A stretch of DNA of 64,000 bases from Hoeflea sp. YIM 152468 (GCF_029210485.1 NZ_JARGET010000005.1:248001-312000); one strand, 5' to 3'. Positions 37,056-47,362 are shown, counted from the first letter of the stretch. Program-made: numbers and translations. Notes: generated by a model not told the origin, from the sequence alone.

Positions 37056-38261
37056 ATGAAGCAGATTGAGCGTTACATATTTCGCCGTATGAGTTCGCTG
37101 ACCTTCTGGTCTCTGCTGGCCGTAACGCTGTTGGTGATGACCACCCAGGTGCTCATTCGCATCGATGTCCTGACGACGACCGGTCAGGCCTTGGGCGCCT
37201 TCCTGATGCTGGCCGCAACCCTCATCCCCTCGGTGCTTTCGATGGTGGCACCGTTTGCTCTGCTGATTGGTGTGGGCCAGGTGTTGTCGGGGATGAATAC
37301 CGACAGTGAACTGGTCGTGGTGGAGGCCGCCGGCGTTGCCCCGTCGACCATCTTCAAGCCGGTGCTGGTCCTGTCGGCCTCGATTTCGCTGATGGTGCTG
37401 GTCGTGAGCAATTTCATCGAGCCGTGGTCGAACCAGAAGCTCTATGGCGTGCTGGCCGATGCCCAGTCCGACCTGTTTTCGGTGGCGGTGCGGTCCGGCA
37501 CCTTCATGCAGCTCGAAGAGGGATTGTATGTGCAAGTCAACGAGAAGCTCCCCGATGGCGTGTTGGGCGGCATTGTTCTCGTCGACAACCGGGCGGAAGA
37601 CAACGAGACCATCTATTACGCGCGCAGCGGCGTCATCAAGGAGTCCGAGGAGTCCGACACGAATATCCTGTTTCTGGTCGATGGCGAGTTGCAGCAACGC
37701 ACGCTCACCAACAACCAGATATCGATTGTCACCTTCTCGTCCTACGCGCTCGACATGGCGGCTTTCATTCCGGCAAGCGGCTCGAGCACGCGCAGGCCAA
37801 AGGAGCAGTCGACATTCTATCTGCTTGATCCGGATGCGGAGGATTATTATTTCAAATCTGCGCCGCACGTCATCAAGGAGGAGCTCGTGCAGCGGTTTTC
37901 GTCCTGGATGTATCCGCTGGCATTTGGGCTGGTGGCGTTTTCCTTTCTCGGAAAAGCCCGCTCGAACCGGCATGAACAGTTTCAGAACGGCGGGCTTGTG
38001 GCCGCCATTGCGATTGGATCCAGGGGCTTCGGCTTTTACGCCAACGAGGCGGCGGGAGGCAGCGTTGTGCTGGAAGTCCTGTCTTACCTGGTGCCGGTGG
38101 CCCTCATTGTCGGGTTCGGCTACCTGATCCTGACCGGTCGCACGCTGACCATCCCCAAAGCCTGGGCACGGATGAACGAACATCTGCTCGAAGTGATCCG
38201 TGCCAGATTCACCCAGATGCACACGGACCGGCGCACTTCAGGCAAGGGAAATGCAGCGTGA
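37056..38261 (+). CDS. lptF: LPS export ABC transporter permease LptF
   Basis: A 401-aa inner membrane permease of the LptB2FG complex that extracts lipopolysaccharide from the inner membrane. It starts MKQIERYIFRRM, the family pattern, with three N-terminal helices (about 15-125), a periplasmic beta-jellyroll (about 130-270) and three C-terminal helices (about 285-365). The TGA overlaps the start of lptG by 4 bp (GTGA). The operon lptF-lptG-lptD-surA-pdxA-rsmA follows. A promoter is expected in the 390-bp gap before it. Confidence 0.94.
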   Translation: MKQIERYIFRRMSSLTFWSLLAVTLLVMTTQVLIRIDVLTTTGQALGAFLMLAATLIPSVLSMVAPFALLIGVGQVLSGMNTDSELVVVEAAGVAPSTIFKPVLVLSASISLMVLVVSNFIEPWSNQKLYGVLADAQSDLFSVAVRSGTFMQLEEGLYVQVNEKLPDGVLGGIVLVDNRAEDNETIYYARSGVIKESEESDTNILFLVDGELQQRTLTNNQISIVTFSSYALDMAAFIPASGSSTRRPKEQSTFYLLDPDAEDYYFKSAPHVIKEELVQRFSSWMYPLAFGLVAFSFLGKARSNRHEQFQNGGLVAAIAIGSRGFGFYANEAAGGSVVLEVLSYLVPVALIVGFGYLILTGRTLTIPKAWARMNEHLLEVIRARFTQMHTDRRTSGKGNAA

Positions 38262-39346
38262 GCTTCTTCGTCCCGACATTGTCGCTCTATTTTTTCGGGC
38301 GCTATGGCAAAACCTTCCTGAGCTATTGCCTGGGAATTCTGCTGGTGATCCTGCTGGTCGATTTCAACGAATCCGGCCGGCGTCTTTCCCTGGCCGAGGA
38401 TTACACGGTGACGCTGGGGCTGCTGATTTCAGCCTTGAGAATCCCCACCGTCCTGCAGTCGGTGATTCCCTTTATCGTGCTGATCGCATCGATCGACACC
38501 CTGCTCAAGCTCAACCGCAAATATGAACTCGTGGTCGCGCGGGCCGCAGGCATTTCGGCGTGGCAGTTCCTGGCGCCGCTGATCATCGCCAACCTGCTGA
38601 TCGGGACCATATCGATCACCGGCCTCAACACCATCGCCGCCAAATCGATGCAATTGGCCGAGACGATTGTCGTCGAGCGCAATCTGGGCAGCCCGAGACC
38701 GACAAGCGTGGCCCCCTGGATGCGCCAGCGGACAGAGGAAGGCGATACCGTACTGGGAGCCCGGGCAACCTCGGAGGGCGGCACCCGGCTGTCCGGTGCG
38801 ACCTTCATCCTGTTTGACAAGGACCAGCGCATCAAGGAGCGTCTCGAGGCCGAACGAGCCAAGCTGACGGACGGCGCGTGGGAGCTCGAGAACGTCAAAC
38901 GTGTCCGCGTTCTGGAGCCGGTGGAAAATTTGGCGACTGTTACCGTACCCACCGGCCTGAAGGCCGAATTTGTTGGAGAAACACTGACTTCGCCGGATAC
39001 AGTGCCGTTTTTTGAACTGAGTGGGAAAATTGCCACGGCGAAATCATTTGGTCTTCCATCCACCAGTTATGAGATGCAATTCCACCGTTTGGTGGCTCAA
39101 CCGGCCCTTTTGGCGGCCATGACATTGATTGCCGCGATGGTCTCGCTGAAATTTGTTCGCTTCGGTCAATCTTTAACTGCCATTCTGGGTGGAATCCTGG
39201 CGGGCTTCGTGCTTTATGTCGTTTCCGAGCTAATCCAGGCATTTGCAAATGCCGGGACTATTCCGCCTGTAGTGGCGGCTTGGCTCCCGGTTTTGGTTGC
39301 ATCGGCATTGGGGACAACAGTGCTTCTCCACAAGGAGGACGGATAG
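38258..39346 (+). CDS. lptG: LPS export ABC transporter permease LptG
   Basis: A 362-aa partner permease to LptF with the same layout: N-terminal helices around 15-130, a periplasmic jellyroll (about 135-265), then three helices at the C-terminus, in FGQSLTAILGGILAGFVLYVVSEL. GTG start overlaps the lptF stop by 4 bp. AAGGAGGA lies near its end and serves lptD. The ATPase LptB is not in the window. Confidence 0.94.
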   Translation: MSFFVPTLSLYFFGRYGKTFLSYCLGILLVILLVDFNESGRRLSLAEDYTVTLGLLISALRIPTVLQSVIPFIVLIASIDTLLKLNRKYELVVARAAGISAWQFLAPLIIANLLIGTISITGLNTIAAKSMQLAETIVVERNLGSPRPTSVAPWMRQRTEEGDTVLGARATSEGGTRLSGATFILFDKDQRIKERLEAERAKLTDGAWELENVKRVRVLEPVENLATVTVPTGLKAEFVGETLTSPDTVPFFELSGKIATAKSFGLPSTSYEMQFHRLVAQPALLAAMTLIAAMVSLKFVRFGQSLTAILGGILAGFVLYVVSELIQAFANAGTIPPVVAAWLPVLVASALGTTVLLHKEDG

Positions 39347-41742
39347 TGGCAGGTGTATGCCGGTCAAGAGTTCATGCGTTCACCAGCGCCTTGTGCGCTG
39401 GTGCGGCCTTGTGCACAATTTTTGCGTTCGCCGTACCTGAAGCCTCGGCTCAGATCGCGGCGCCGGGCGGCATAAATGTGCCTGCAGACCAGAAAATGCT
39501 GCTGGTGTCAGACGAGCTGATTTACAACAATGATTCCGGCATCGTTATTGCCAGCGGTGGCGTGCAGATTGATTACGGCGGCTACAAGCTGGTTGCCGAC
39601 AGGGTCGAGTACGATCAAAACACCAACCGGATGCAGGCTTTCGGATCCGTCGAAATGCTCGAACCGACCGGCAACCGCATATATGCCGACAATCTCGATG
39701 TGACCGACGATTTCGCGGATGGTTTCCTCAACGCCTTGAGAGTGGAGACGCCGGACAATACCCGAATCGGCGCCGAAAGCGCCGAGCGCATCCAGGGTCG
39801 GACCACCTTCAATCATGGCATCTACACCGCCTGTGATGCGTGCGAGAAAAACCCGGACCGGGCACCTTTTTGGCAGGTCAAGGCAAAACGGGTGATCCAG
39901 AATGGTGAAACCAAAACCATCCGGATGGAGCACGCCAGATTCGAGCTGTTCGGGTTGCCGATTGCCTATCTGCCCTACCTCGAGATCCCCGATCACGACA
40001 AGAAACGCAAGACCGGCTTTCTGACGCCCAGTTACGATAGCGGAGAAAAACTGGGCTATGGCGTCAGGGTTCCTTTCTATGTGGCGATTTCGCCCTACAT
40101 GGACGCGACCATCACCGGCACCGGCTACACAAAGCAGGGTTTTCTCGGCGAAGCCGAGTTCCGCCAGAATTTTGCCAACGGCGAACACACATTGCGGATG
40201 GCTGGCATATCCCAGCGCGATCCCGGCGCATTTGATGCGGTTCCGAGCAAACCAACGTCGGACGGCCTGGTACGTGAACGCGGCATGATCTCCTCCACCG
40301 GCCAGTTCCGGATCAACCCGCGCTGGACATTCGGCTGGAACGGCATGCTGCAGACCGACAACAATTTCTCCCGCACCTACGGGATTGACGGCTATGCCGG
40401 CACCAACATCAAGTCCGAAGTTTATCTGACCGGACTTTCAAACCGCAGCCATTTCGACATGCGCGCTTTCCGCTTCGACATTCAGAATGCGGACGAAAAT
40501 AACATCGCCGAAAAACGCCAGGCAGTCGTCCACCCTTCGCTGGACTACAATCGGACCTTCTCGGATCCGATCGCAGGCGGTGAGCTGTTATTGAATGTCA
40601 ACGGCTATTCGCTGTCACGCAAGGAAGACGAAATCAAAGCCCGTGACGGAGATGTCCGGGATCCTCTTGACCCTTCGTATTTTTCACCTCGCGATGCCGA
40701 CCGCTACAAGGGTTTTGCCGGCGCCAATTCCCGGCTCAGTACGGAACTCGAATGGCGGCGGACGCTGACTGTCATGAACGGTCTGCGCCTCACGCCCATT
40801 CTTGCGGCGCGCGGCGACGTCAATTCGGTGGATATCGACACGGCCCCGGGGGACTATGACGGCACATTTGCCGGCAACGGCACCCATGCACGCGGGATGG
40901 TGACGGCCGGTCTGGAAGCCAGCTATCCGGTGCTGGTCACCACGCGCAACTCCAGCCACGTGTTCGAACCGGTCGCCCAGATCTTCATTCGTCCGGACGA
41001 ACGCCTGGCAGGCGGCATTCCCAACGAGGATGCACAAAGCTTTGTCTTCGACGCGACCTCGCTGTTCGAGCGCGATAAGTTTACCGGCTTCGACCGCAGC
41101 GAAGGTGGCACCCGCGCCAATCTCGGGCTTCGCTATTCCGGGTCGATCGGCAGCTCCATCAAGACACATGCAGCCTTCGGACAGTCCTATCACCTGGCCG
41201 GTCTGAACTCCTTCGCCACGCCGGATCTGTCGCAGGCAACGCGGAACTCCGGCCTCGAGGATGACGTTTCCGATTTCGTCGGCGCGGCAGGGTTTTCAAT
41301 CGGCGGCTTCTCGCTCGCGTCCTCTGCCCGTTTCGACAAGGATGACTTCCGCAACGAGCGGACCGACGTGCGCGCCGGCCTCAGACATGGTCGGCTTTCC
41401 TCCTCACTTACCTACAGCGAGATCAAGGCGCCTCGGCCGTACGTTGCAGACGACGAGGATCGCCGCGAGCTAACCGCCTACGGCTCACTCAAGGTTCATG
41501 ACTATTGGAGTGTCGCGGCATCCACCAGCTACGATCTGATCGACAAGAAATTCAACAGGAAAGCCTTTGCGCTCCTGTATGAAGACGAATGCTTTGCCTT
41601 CTCACTGGCCTACGAGCATAAGCGTGACGATAACAATACCGTGGCGCAGGACTGGAAAATCGGTGCCCGGCTGAGTTTCCGCACACTGGGTGGTTTGGGC
41701 GCCGGCAGCGTTGACAGCCCGCTGCTGAAACCGAGCTTTTAA
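39346..41742 (+). CDS. lptD: LPS-assembly protein LptD
   Basis: A 798-aa outer membrane protein that inserts LPS into the outer leaflet. A signal peptide (cleavage after ASA about 34) is followed by an OstA/LptA-like N domain (about 45-170; SDELIYNNDSGIVIASGGVQ) and the large beta-barrel ending in PLLKPSF with C-terminal Phe. Cys are at YTACDACEKN (about 157-160) and one near the C-terminus (EDECFAF), so the E. coli pattern of an adjacent Cys pair is missing. The GTG start overlaps the lptG stop by one base and has AAGGAGGA five bases before it, which fixes it over the longer upstream frame. Confidence 0.95.
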   Translation: MAGVCRSRVHAFTSALCAGAALCTIFAFAVPEASAQIAAPGGINVPADQKMLLVSDELIYNNDSGIVIASGGVQIDYGGYKLVADRVEYDQNTNRMQAFGSVEMLEPTGNRIYADNLDVTDDFADGFLNALRVETPDNTRIGAESAERIQGRTTFNHGIYTACDACEKNPDRAPFWQVKAKRVIQNGETKTIRMEHARFELFGLPIAYLPYLEIPDHDKKRKTGFLTPSYDSGEKLGYGVRVPFYVAISPYMDATITGTGYTKQGFLGEAEFRQNFANGEHTLRMAGISQRDPGAFDAVPSKPTSDGLVRERGMISSTGQFRINPRWTFGWNGMLQTDNNFSRTYGIDGYAGTNIKSEVYLTGLSNRSHFDMRAFRFDIQNADENNIAEKRQAVVHPSLDYNRTFSDPIAGGELLLNVNGYSLSRKEDEIKARDGDVRDPLDPSYFSPRDADRYKGFAGANSRLSTELEWRRTLTVMNGLRLTPILAARGDVNSVDIDTAPGDYDGTFAGNGTHARGMVTAGLEASYPVLVTTRNSSHVFEPVAQIFIRPDERLAGGIPNEDAQSFVFDATSLFERDKFTGFDRSEGGTRANLGLRYSGSIGSSIKTHAAFGQSYHLAGLNSFATPDLSQATRNSGLEDDVSDFVGAAGFSIGGFSLASSARFDKDDFRNERTDVRAGLRHGRLSSSLTYSEIKAPRPYVADDEDRRELTAYGSLKVHDYWSVAASTSYDLIDKKFNRKAFALLYEDECFAFSLAYEHKRDDNNTVAQDWKIGARLSFRTLGGLGAGSVDSPLLKPSF

Positions 41743-41874
41743 GGCAATTCTCCCCCGCAACATCCGGATTTCCGTGACGCCTCGATTTCGCCGCATCAAA
41801 TGGGCATTTACGGGTGACTTCGGATTTGCAAGACTGGTTTGATCGGTCTGAACCGGACAAAAGGACTTGAAAGT

Positions 41875-42813
41875 ATGAACTTGCGTGTAAATTCGGGTTT
41901 CTCCAGCCTGGTGCTCGCCGCGGTGCTGGCGTTTTCCTTGACGTTTGGCTCAACGCCTTCCGCGCTTGCCGCAAGCGAAATCAAGATCATCGTCAACAAT
42001 CAGGCGATCACCAGCGTCGACATTGCTCGCAGGGTGGCGTTCCTCAGACTGCAGCGGACCAAGGGCAACCTTGCCAGCACAGCGCGCGAGCAACTGGTTG
42101 AGGAAGCCTTGAAGCGGCAGGAGGCAGCACGCGTTCGCCTGCTCGTCTCGGATGCCCAGGTTGATGCGTCGTTCGCCCGTTTTGCCGCGTCCAACAATTT
42201 GTCTCCCAAACAGCTGACCCAGGTGCTCAACCAGGCTGGCGTTACGCCAAAACACTTCAAGGCTTTCATCCAGGTGCAGATGAGCTGGCCCAGGGTTGCA
42301 CAGGCTCTGGGCGGCGGCAGCGGTGGCATGTCGGCCCAGGACCTGGTTTCCAAAATGCTGGAACGCGGTTCGGACAAGCCGTCGACCACGGAGTACATTC
42401 TGCAGCAGGTCATTTTCGTGGTCCCCGAGAGCAAGCGGTCCAATTCGGTTCTTAACGCCCGCAAACGCGAAGCCGACCAGTTGCGCGGACGCTATCAGGG
42501 CTGCGACAACGCCGCGGAGAACATCATCGGATTGCGCGATGTCACCTTGCGCCAACTCGGCCGAATCATGCAGCCGCAACTGCCGCCGGAGTGGAAACCC
42601 CTGATCGAAAAGACCAAGGCAGGTTCGGCAACAGCAACCCGGATCACCGACCGCGGTGTGGAATTCATCGTGATTTGTTCGGCGAAGACGGTGTCAGACG
42701 ACAAGGCCGCAGAGTTGGTTTTCCGTGCCGAGAACGACGATGCCGGCGAGAGCGAAGTCGCAAAAAAGCACTTGGAGCTGCTTCGCAAGCGCGCGGTCAT
42801 TGCCAACAAGTAG
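41875..42813 (+). CDS. SurA N-terminal domain periplasmic chaperone
   Basis: A 312-aa exported protein with a signal peptide (cleavage after ALA-AS about 33) and a SurA-type N domain: [23 protein letters not shown] (about 35-57), helices around [24 protein letters not shown]. The C-terminal half resembles a degenerate or short parvulin domain with [11 protein letters not shown] and a final helix, shorter than E. coli SurA (428 aa). Positioned between lptD and pdxA just as surA is in enteric bacteria, so outer membrane protein folding is its likely task. ATG 41875 follows AAAGGACTTG. Confidence 0.88.
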   Translation: MNLRVNSGFSSLVLAAVLAFSLTFGSTPSALAASEIKIIVNNQAITSVDIARRVAFLRLQRTKGNLASTAREQLVEEALKRQEAARVRLLVSDAQVDASFARFAASNNLSPKQLTQVLNQAGVTPKHFKAFIQVQMSWPRVAQALGGGSGGMSAQDLVSKMLERGSDKPSTTEYILQQVIFVVPESKRSNSVLNARKREADQLRGRYQGCDNAAENIIGLRDVTLRQLGRIMQPQLPPEWKPLIEKTKAGSATATRITDRGVEFIVICSAKTVSDDKAAELVFRAENDDAGESEVAKKHLELLRKRAVIANK

Positions 42814-42826
42814 GAATCCCCCCGCC

Positions 42827-43873
42827 ATGACCGGAAACCGCCGTGCACTGGCCTTGACCATGGGCGATCCGGCCGGAATCGGCATCGATCTGACGCTTGC
42901 CGCCTGGAGCAACCGCGTCGAGCTCGGCCTCCCGCCTTTCTTCCTCATTGCCGATCCGCGGCTGCTCGCAGCGCGGGCAAAAATGCTCGGGCGCGATGTC
43001 CCGGTCGCTGAGGCTTCGGCCGAGACTGCAGTCGCGCTGTTTGACACTGCGCTTCCGGTTCTGCCAGTGGAACTGGGCGCCGATGTGGTTGCGGGCACCC
43101 CTGATCCAGCCAATGCGGACGCGGTCATCGAGGCCATTCGGATGGGCGTGGCGTTGACGCTTGCGGGCAGAGCCCGCGCCATTGTGACCAATCCCATCGC
43201 CAAATCGGTGCTTTACGCCTCCGGCTTCGGTTTTCCCGGACACACCGAGTTTCTGGCCCATCTGGCCAGCGAAGCGCGGGGGCAGGCCTTAACGCCGGTG
43301 ATGCTGCTTGCAGGACCATCGCTGCGGGTGGCGCCGGTGACCATTCATATTCCGCTCAGCCAGGTGCCAGGCGCCTTGACGAGACAGGCGATCGTCGAAA
43401 CCGGGCTCATCATTGCCCGTGACCTCGCTTCCCGTTTCGGAATTTCCGGGCCGCGGATCGCCGTTTCCGGCCTCAACCCGCATGCGGGCGAGGATGGCGC
43501 CTTGGGCACGGAAGATGCGGACGTCATCGCCCCGGCCATCGCCGAGCTGTGCGCCGAAGGGATCAACGCATTCGGCCCCCTGCCCGCCGACACCATGTTT
43601 CATGCCGAAGCGCGCGCCACCTATGACGCGGCCATCTGCATGTATCATGACCAAGCGCTGATTCCGGCCAAGACGCTCGGCTTTCACGATTCCGCCAATG
43701 TCACCCTGGGTCTGCCCTTCATCCGCACCTCGCCCGACCACGGAACAGCGTTTTCGCTGGCAGGCAAGGGTGAGGCGCGGCCCGACAGCCTGATCGCGGC
43801 GCTGAAGCTCGCCGGCAAAATGGCGAACACGGAAGCCGAACTCAAGATCCTTCACGCATTGAGCAGGGTGTAA
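42827..43873 (+). CDS. pdxA: 4-hydroxythreonine-4-phosphate dehydrogenase
   Basis: A 348-aa PdxA that oxidises 4-phosphohydroxy-L-threonine in pyridoxal phosphate synthesis. Motifs: [12 protein letters not shown] (about 10-21), [10 protein letters not shown] with metal-binding His (about 137-146), [17 protein letters not shown] (about 213-229), [12 protein letters not shown] (about 267-278) and [10 protein letters not shown] (about 298-307). The ATG is 13 bp after the surA-like gene; the stop overlaps the rsmA start by one base. Longer frames upstream overlap the previous gene. Confidence 0.95.
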   Translation: MTGNRRALALTMGDPAGIGIDLTLAAWSNRVELGLPPFFLIADPRLLAARAKMLGRDVPVAEASAETAVALFDTALPVLPVELGADVVAGTPDPANADAVIEAIRMGVALTLAGRARAIVTNPIAKSVLYASGFGFPGHTEFLAHLASEARGQALTPVMLLAGPSLRVAPVTIHIPLSQVPGALTRQAIVETGLIIARDLASRFGISGPRIAVSGLNPHAGEDGALGTEDADVIAPAIAELCAEGINAFGPLPADTMFHAEARATYDAAICMYHDQALIPAKTLGFHDSANVTLGLPFIRTSPDHGTAFSLAGKGEARPDSLIAALKLAGKMANTEAELKILHALSRV

Positions 43874-44703
43874 TGGCCTCCACACCTGACGGCTTGCCGC
43901 CCCTGCGCGACGTGGTCGCCACCCACGGACTGGCGCCGAAAAAGGCGCTGGGCCAGAATTTCCTGTTCGACCTGAACCTGACAGCAAAGATTGCCCGCGC
44001 CGCGGGCCCGCTCGACGGCTTCACGGTGTTCGAGATCGGCCCGGGCCCGGGTGGGCTGACACGCGCGCTGCTGGCTCAGGGCGCCACCCGTGTCGTGGCA
44101 ATCGAACGCGATGCGCGCTGCCTGCCTGCCTTGGCCCAGATCGCCGCCCATTATCCCGGTCGCCTCGACGTCATGGAGGGCGATGCGTTGCAGATCGACC
44201 TTGCGGCAATTGCCGACGGTGCTCCGGCCAGGATCGTCGCCAATCTGCCCTACAATGTCGGAACGCAATTGCTGATCAACTGGCTGACGGCTGACCCCGA
44301 GCACCCTTTCTGGAGCTCGATGACGCTGATGTTCCAGAAGGAAGTCGGGCAACGGATCGTCGCAGCACCGGGCTCCAACCATTATGGCCGTCTCGGCGTC
44401 TTGGCGGGCTGGCTGACGCACAGCGAGATCCTGTTTGATGTGCCGCCACAGGCCTTCACCCCACCCCCGAAGGTGACGTCAAGCGTTGTCGGCCTCGAGC
44501 CGCTGCCACAGCGTCTGCCGTGCGCGCTCTCCAAGCTCGAACACGTCACGCAGGCAGCCTTCGGCCAACGCCGCAAGATGCTCAGACAGAGCCTCAAGCC
44601 ACTGGGCGGTGAGGCTTTGCTGAACCGTGTCGGAATCGATCCGGCGCGCCGGGCGGAAACACTCAGCGTCGCGGAATTCTGCGCACTGGCGCAAGCCTTG
44701 TGA
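43873..44703 (+). CDS. rsmA: 16S rRNA dimethyladenosine transferase
   Basis: A 276-aa KsgA/RsmA that dimethylates A1518 and A1519 of 16S rRNA. Family segments: [14 protein letters not shown] (about 17-30), [16 protein letters not shown] (SAM motif I, about 51-66), [12 protein letters not shown] (catalytic NLPY, about 122-133), and the C-terminal helical part with [13 protein letters not shown]. Its ATG overlaps the pdxA stop by one base. It ends the conserved cluster; the remnant that follows appears to be an insertion or deletion scar. Confidence 0.95.
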   Translation: MASTPDGLPPLRDVVATHGLAPKKALGQNFLFDLNLTAKIARAAGPLDGFTVFEIGPGPGGLTRALLAQGATRVVAIERDARCLPALAQIAAHYPGRLDVMEGDALQIDLAAIADGAPARIVANLPYNVGTQLLINWLTADPEHPFWSSMTLMFQKEVGQRIVAAPGSNHYGRLGVLAGWLTHSEILFDVPPQAFTPPPKVTSSVVGLEPLPQRLPCALSKLEHVTQAAFGQRRKMLRQSLKPLGGEALLNRVGIDPARRAETLSVAEFCALAQAL

Positions 44704-44776
44704 ACGGTATGCCGGCCCGACAAGCGGGGGCGGGCCGCGTCCAGGCTCACTTCAACGCTGGACAGATCCCGGTTTT

Positions 44777-44926
44777 CCTGACGGATCCACAGACGATGCT
44801 TATGTCGATCAAGGCAATGCCGCCGATGGGCTGATCCGGCTGTCGGTGGGGCTTGAAGATGTTGATGATATCATCGACGATCTCACGCAAGCGTTGGCCA
44901 GGGATCCGATATCCGCCGCCGCCTAG
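44777..44926 (+). pseudogene. 3' remnant of a Cys/Met-metabolism PLP enzyme (methionine gamma-lyase/cystathionine lyase type)
   Basis: In frame, residues GLIRLSVGLEDVDDIIDDL (44828-44884) and LTQAL match the C-terminus of the MetB/MetC/MetZ/methionine gamma-lyase family almost perfectly; the family nearly always ends G-L-[IV]-R-L-S-V-G-[LI]-E-D. The preceding 20 codons (PDGSTDDAYVDQGNAAD) look like a degraded form of the region before it. The rest of the roughly 400-aa enzyme, including the PLP-binding lysine, is absent: upstream lies the rsmA stop. Its stop codon is 13 bp before the E1 gene, the spacing expected for an operon. The missing 5' part makes it a pseudogene. Confidence 0.75.
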
Positions 44927-44939
44927 GAAAGGTCTGCCA

Positions 44940-47327
44940 ATGTCGCCTGAAGCCCACCCTCACCTCAAGACCATCGAACAGCGGCTTTTGTGGCTGTCGC
45001 ACTGGATGATCCACAACGCCAACCATATTCGCGAGAAGGCGGACGGCATCAAGGTCGGCGGGCACCAGGCCTCCTCGGCCTCGATGGTCTCGATCATGAC
45101 GGCCTTGTACTTCTCGGCGCTCAGGCCCGAAGACCGGGTTGCGGTGAAGCCGCACGCCTCGCCGGTCTTTCACGCGATCCAGTATCTGATGGGCAACCAG
45201 ACCCGCGAGAAGATGGAGAATTTCCGCGGGTTAGGCGGTGTCCAGTCCTATCCGTCACGAACCAAGGACATCGACGATGTCGATTTTTCCACCGGCTCGG
45301 TCGGCCTCGGCGTGGCCATCACCTCGTTTGCCTCGATCGTGCAGGACTACATCGCCGCCAAGGAGTGGGGCCATGATCTGCCACTGGGACGCATGGTGGC
45401 GCTGGTGGGCGATGCGGAGCTGGATGAAGGCAACATCTACGAGTGCCTGCAGGAGGGCTGGAAGAACGATCTGCGCAACACCTGGTGGATCATCGACTAC
45501 AACCGCCAATCGCTCGACGGTATCGTGCATGAGGGTCTGTTCCGGCGCGTCGAGAAGATCTTCGAGGCGTTCGGCTGGGACGTGGTGCGGGTCAAATACG
45601 GCCATCTGCAGCGCGCAGCCTTTGCCGAGAAGGGCGGAGACAAGCTCCAGCAATGGATCGACGATTGCCCCAACCAGCTTTATGCGGCGCTGACCTTCAT
45701 GGGCGGCGCGGTCTGGCGCAAGCACCTGATGGACGATCTTGGCGATCAGGGCGACGTCACCGCGCTGATTGAGGCGAGATCCGACCAGCAACTGGCCGAG
45801 CTGATGGAAAACCTTGGCGGCAATTGCGTCTCGACCATGGCCGATGCCTTCGCAGACGTCGATCATGACCGGCCGGTCTGCTTTCTCGCCTACACCATCA
45901 AGGGCTGGGGGACGCCGATTGCCGGGCACAAGGACAATCACGGAGGCTTGATGAACACGACACAGATGGCCGAGTGGCAGCGCCATATGGGGGTGGTCGT
46001 GGGTGAGGAATGGGAGAAATTCGCCACGGTCGAGGATCCGGCGGCGCTTCAGAGCTTTCTTGACCAGACACCGTTCTTCGCCAAGGGCAAGCGCCGCTAC
46101 GCCGACGCAGTGATCGCCACACCCACCATCGAGATGGCCAGTGATCGCGAAATCTCCACACAGATGGCGTTCGGCAAGATCCTCGACGATCTGTCGAAGA
46201 CCGACAGCGACCTGGCCGCACGGATCGTCACCACCTCCCCCGATGTGACCGGCACCACCAATCTCGGCCCCTGGGTCAACCGGCGCAAGCTGTTTGCGCG
46301 CGAGGGTCGCGAGGACACGTTCAGGACCCACAACATCCCCTCGACGGCGAAATGGGAATTCACCCCTGACGGCCAGCACATCGAGCTCGGCATCGCCGAG
46401 ATGAACCTGTTCCTGCTTCTGGGCGCCGCCGGCCTGTCGCATTCGATGTTCGGCAAGCGGCTGATCCCGATTGGCACGGTCTATGACCCCTTCGTGGCAC
46501 GCGGCCTCGATGCACTCAACTACGCCTGCTATCAGGATTCGCGCTTCATGATTGTCGGCACGCCATCCGGCGTGACGCTGGCGCCGGAGGGCGGCGCGCA
46601 CCAGTCGATCGGTTCCCCGCTGATCGGCATGAGCCAGGACGGGCTGGCAGCGTTCGAACCCGCCTTTGCCGACGAACTCGCCGTGATCATGAAATGGGCG
46701 TTCGACTACATGCAGAAGGATGGCGAGGGCGATCCCGACGAGCGCACCTGGCTGCGCGACGAGACCGGCGGCTCGGTCTATCTCAGGCTGACCACCAACC
46801 CGATCGAACAGCCGGGCAAACGGGCCGACGAGGACTTCCGGCAAGGCGCGATCGATGGCGCCTATTGGCTGCGCAAGCCGGGACCGAATTGCGAAATTGT
46901 CATCGCCTATCAGGGTGCGGTGGCGCCAGAGGCGATCAGGGCCGCCGGCCGCATCGCGGAGACGCGGCGCGATGTCGGGGTGCTGGCAGTCACGTCCGCC
47001 GACCGGCTCACCGCCGGCTGGACTGCGGCGCAGCGTGCCCGCGCCCGCGGCAATGCGTCTGCGCGCAGCCATATCGAGACCCTGACTGCCGCGCTGCCCC
47101 GGCATTGCCGCATCATCACGGTGATCGATGGTCATCCCGCGACACTTGGCTGGATCGGCTCGGTGCGGGGTCATCAGACCATTCCGCTGGGTGTCGAACA
47201 TTTCGGCCAGACCGGCACGATCGGCGATCTCTATGCCCATTTCGGCATAGATGCCCATTCGATTGCCAAGGCGGCGATCGGATTGAGTGACGGAAAGCGC
47301 GTGCTTCCGGCGATGATGGCCCGGTAG
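44940..47327 (+). CDS. Homodimeric E1 2-oxoacid dehydrogenase/transketolase-like protein
   Basis: A 795-aa ThDP-dependent protein related to AceE (homodimeric pyruvate dehydrogenase E1) but about 90 aa shorter. Visible: KVGGHQASSASMVSIMTALYF and the ThDP motif region GDAELDEGNIYECLQEG (about 155-171; the first G-D is kept although the third residue is Ala), NTWWIIDYNRQSLDG, the pyrimidine domain (IELGIAEMNLFLLLGAAG, about 480-497, with conserved Glu) and the C domain. Such proteins are often labelled transketolase. In Pseudomonas putida a similar E1 (MdeB) follows methionine gamma-lyase and prefers 2-oxobutyrate. The adjacent lyase remnant supports that role, but it is inferred. ATG 44940 follows AGGAAAGG. 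Confidence 0.85.
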   Translation: MSPEAHPHLKTIEQRLLWLSHWMIHNANHIREKADGIKVGGHQASSASMVSIMTALYFSALRPEDRVAVKPHASPVFHAIQYLMGNQTREKMENFRGLGGVQSYPSRTKDIDDVDFSTGSVGLGVAITSFASIVQDYIAAKEWGHDLPLGRMVALVGDAELDEGNIYECLQEGWKNDLRNTWWIIDYNRQSLDGIVHEGLFRRVEKIFEAFGWDVVRVKYGHLQRAAFAEKGGDKLQQWIDDCPNQLYAALTFMGGAVWRKHLMDDLGDQGDVTALIEARSDQQLAELMENLGGNCVSTMADAFADVDHDRPVCFLAYTIKGWGTPIAGHKDNHGGLMNTTQMAEWQRHMGVVVGEEWEKFATVEDPAALQSFLDQTPFFAKGKRRYADAVIATPTIEMASDREISTQMAFGKILDDLSKTDSDLAARIVTTSPDVTGTTNLGPWVNRRKLFAREGREDTFRTHNIPSTAKWEFTPDGQHIELGIAEMNLFLLLGAAGLSHSMFGKRLIPIGTVYDPFVARGLDALNYACYQDSRFMIVGTPSGVTLAPEGGAHQSIGSPLIGMSQDGLAAFEPAFADELAVIMKWAFDYMQKDGEGDPDERTWLRDETGGSVYLRLTTNPIEQPGKRADEDFRQGAIDGAYWLRKPGPNCEIVIAYQGAVAPEAIRAAGRIAETRRDVGVLAVTSADRLTAGWTAAQRARARGNASARSHIETLTAALPRHCRIITVIDGHPATLGWIGSVRGHQTIPLGVEHFGQTGTIGDLYAHFGIDAHSIAKAAIGLSDGKRVLPAMMAR

Positions 47328-47362
47328 ATGGGTGGGCGGCGGCGGCTCGGTCTATCCGCGCC

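Noticed and set aside
45255-47258. A 667-codon open frame on the minus strand
   Set aside because: It lies opposite the E1 gene, which has clear ThDP-enzyme motifs; the antisense frame is open because of GC-rich codon usage and shows no domain.
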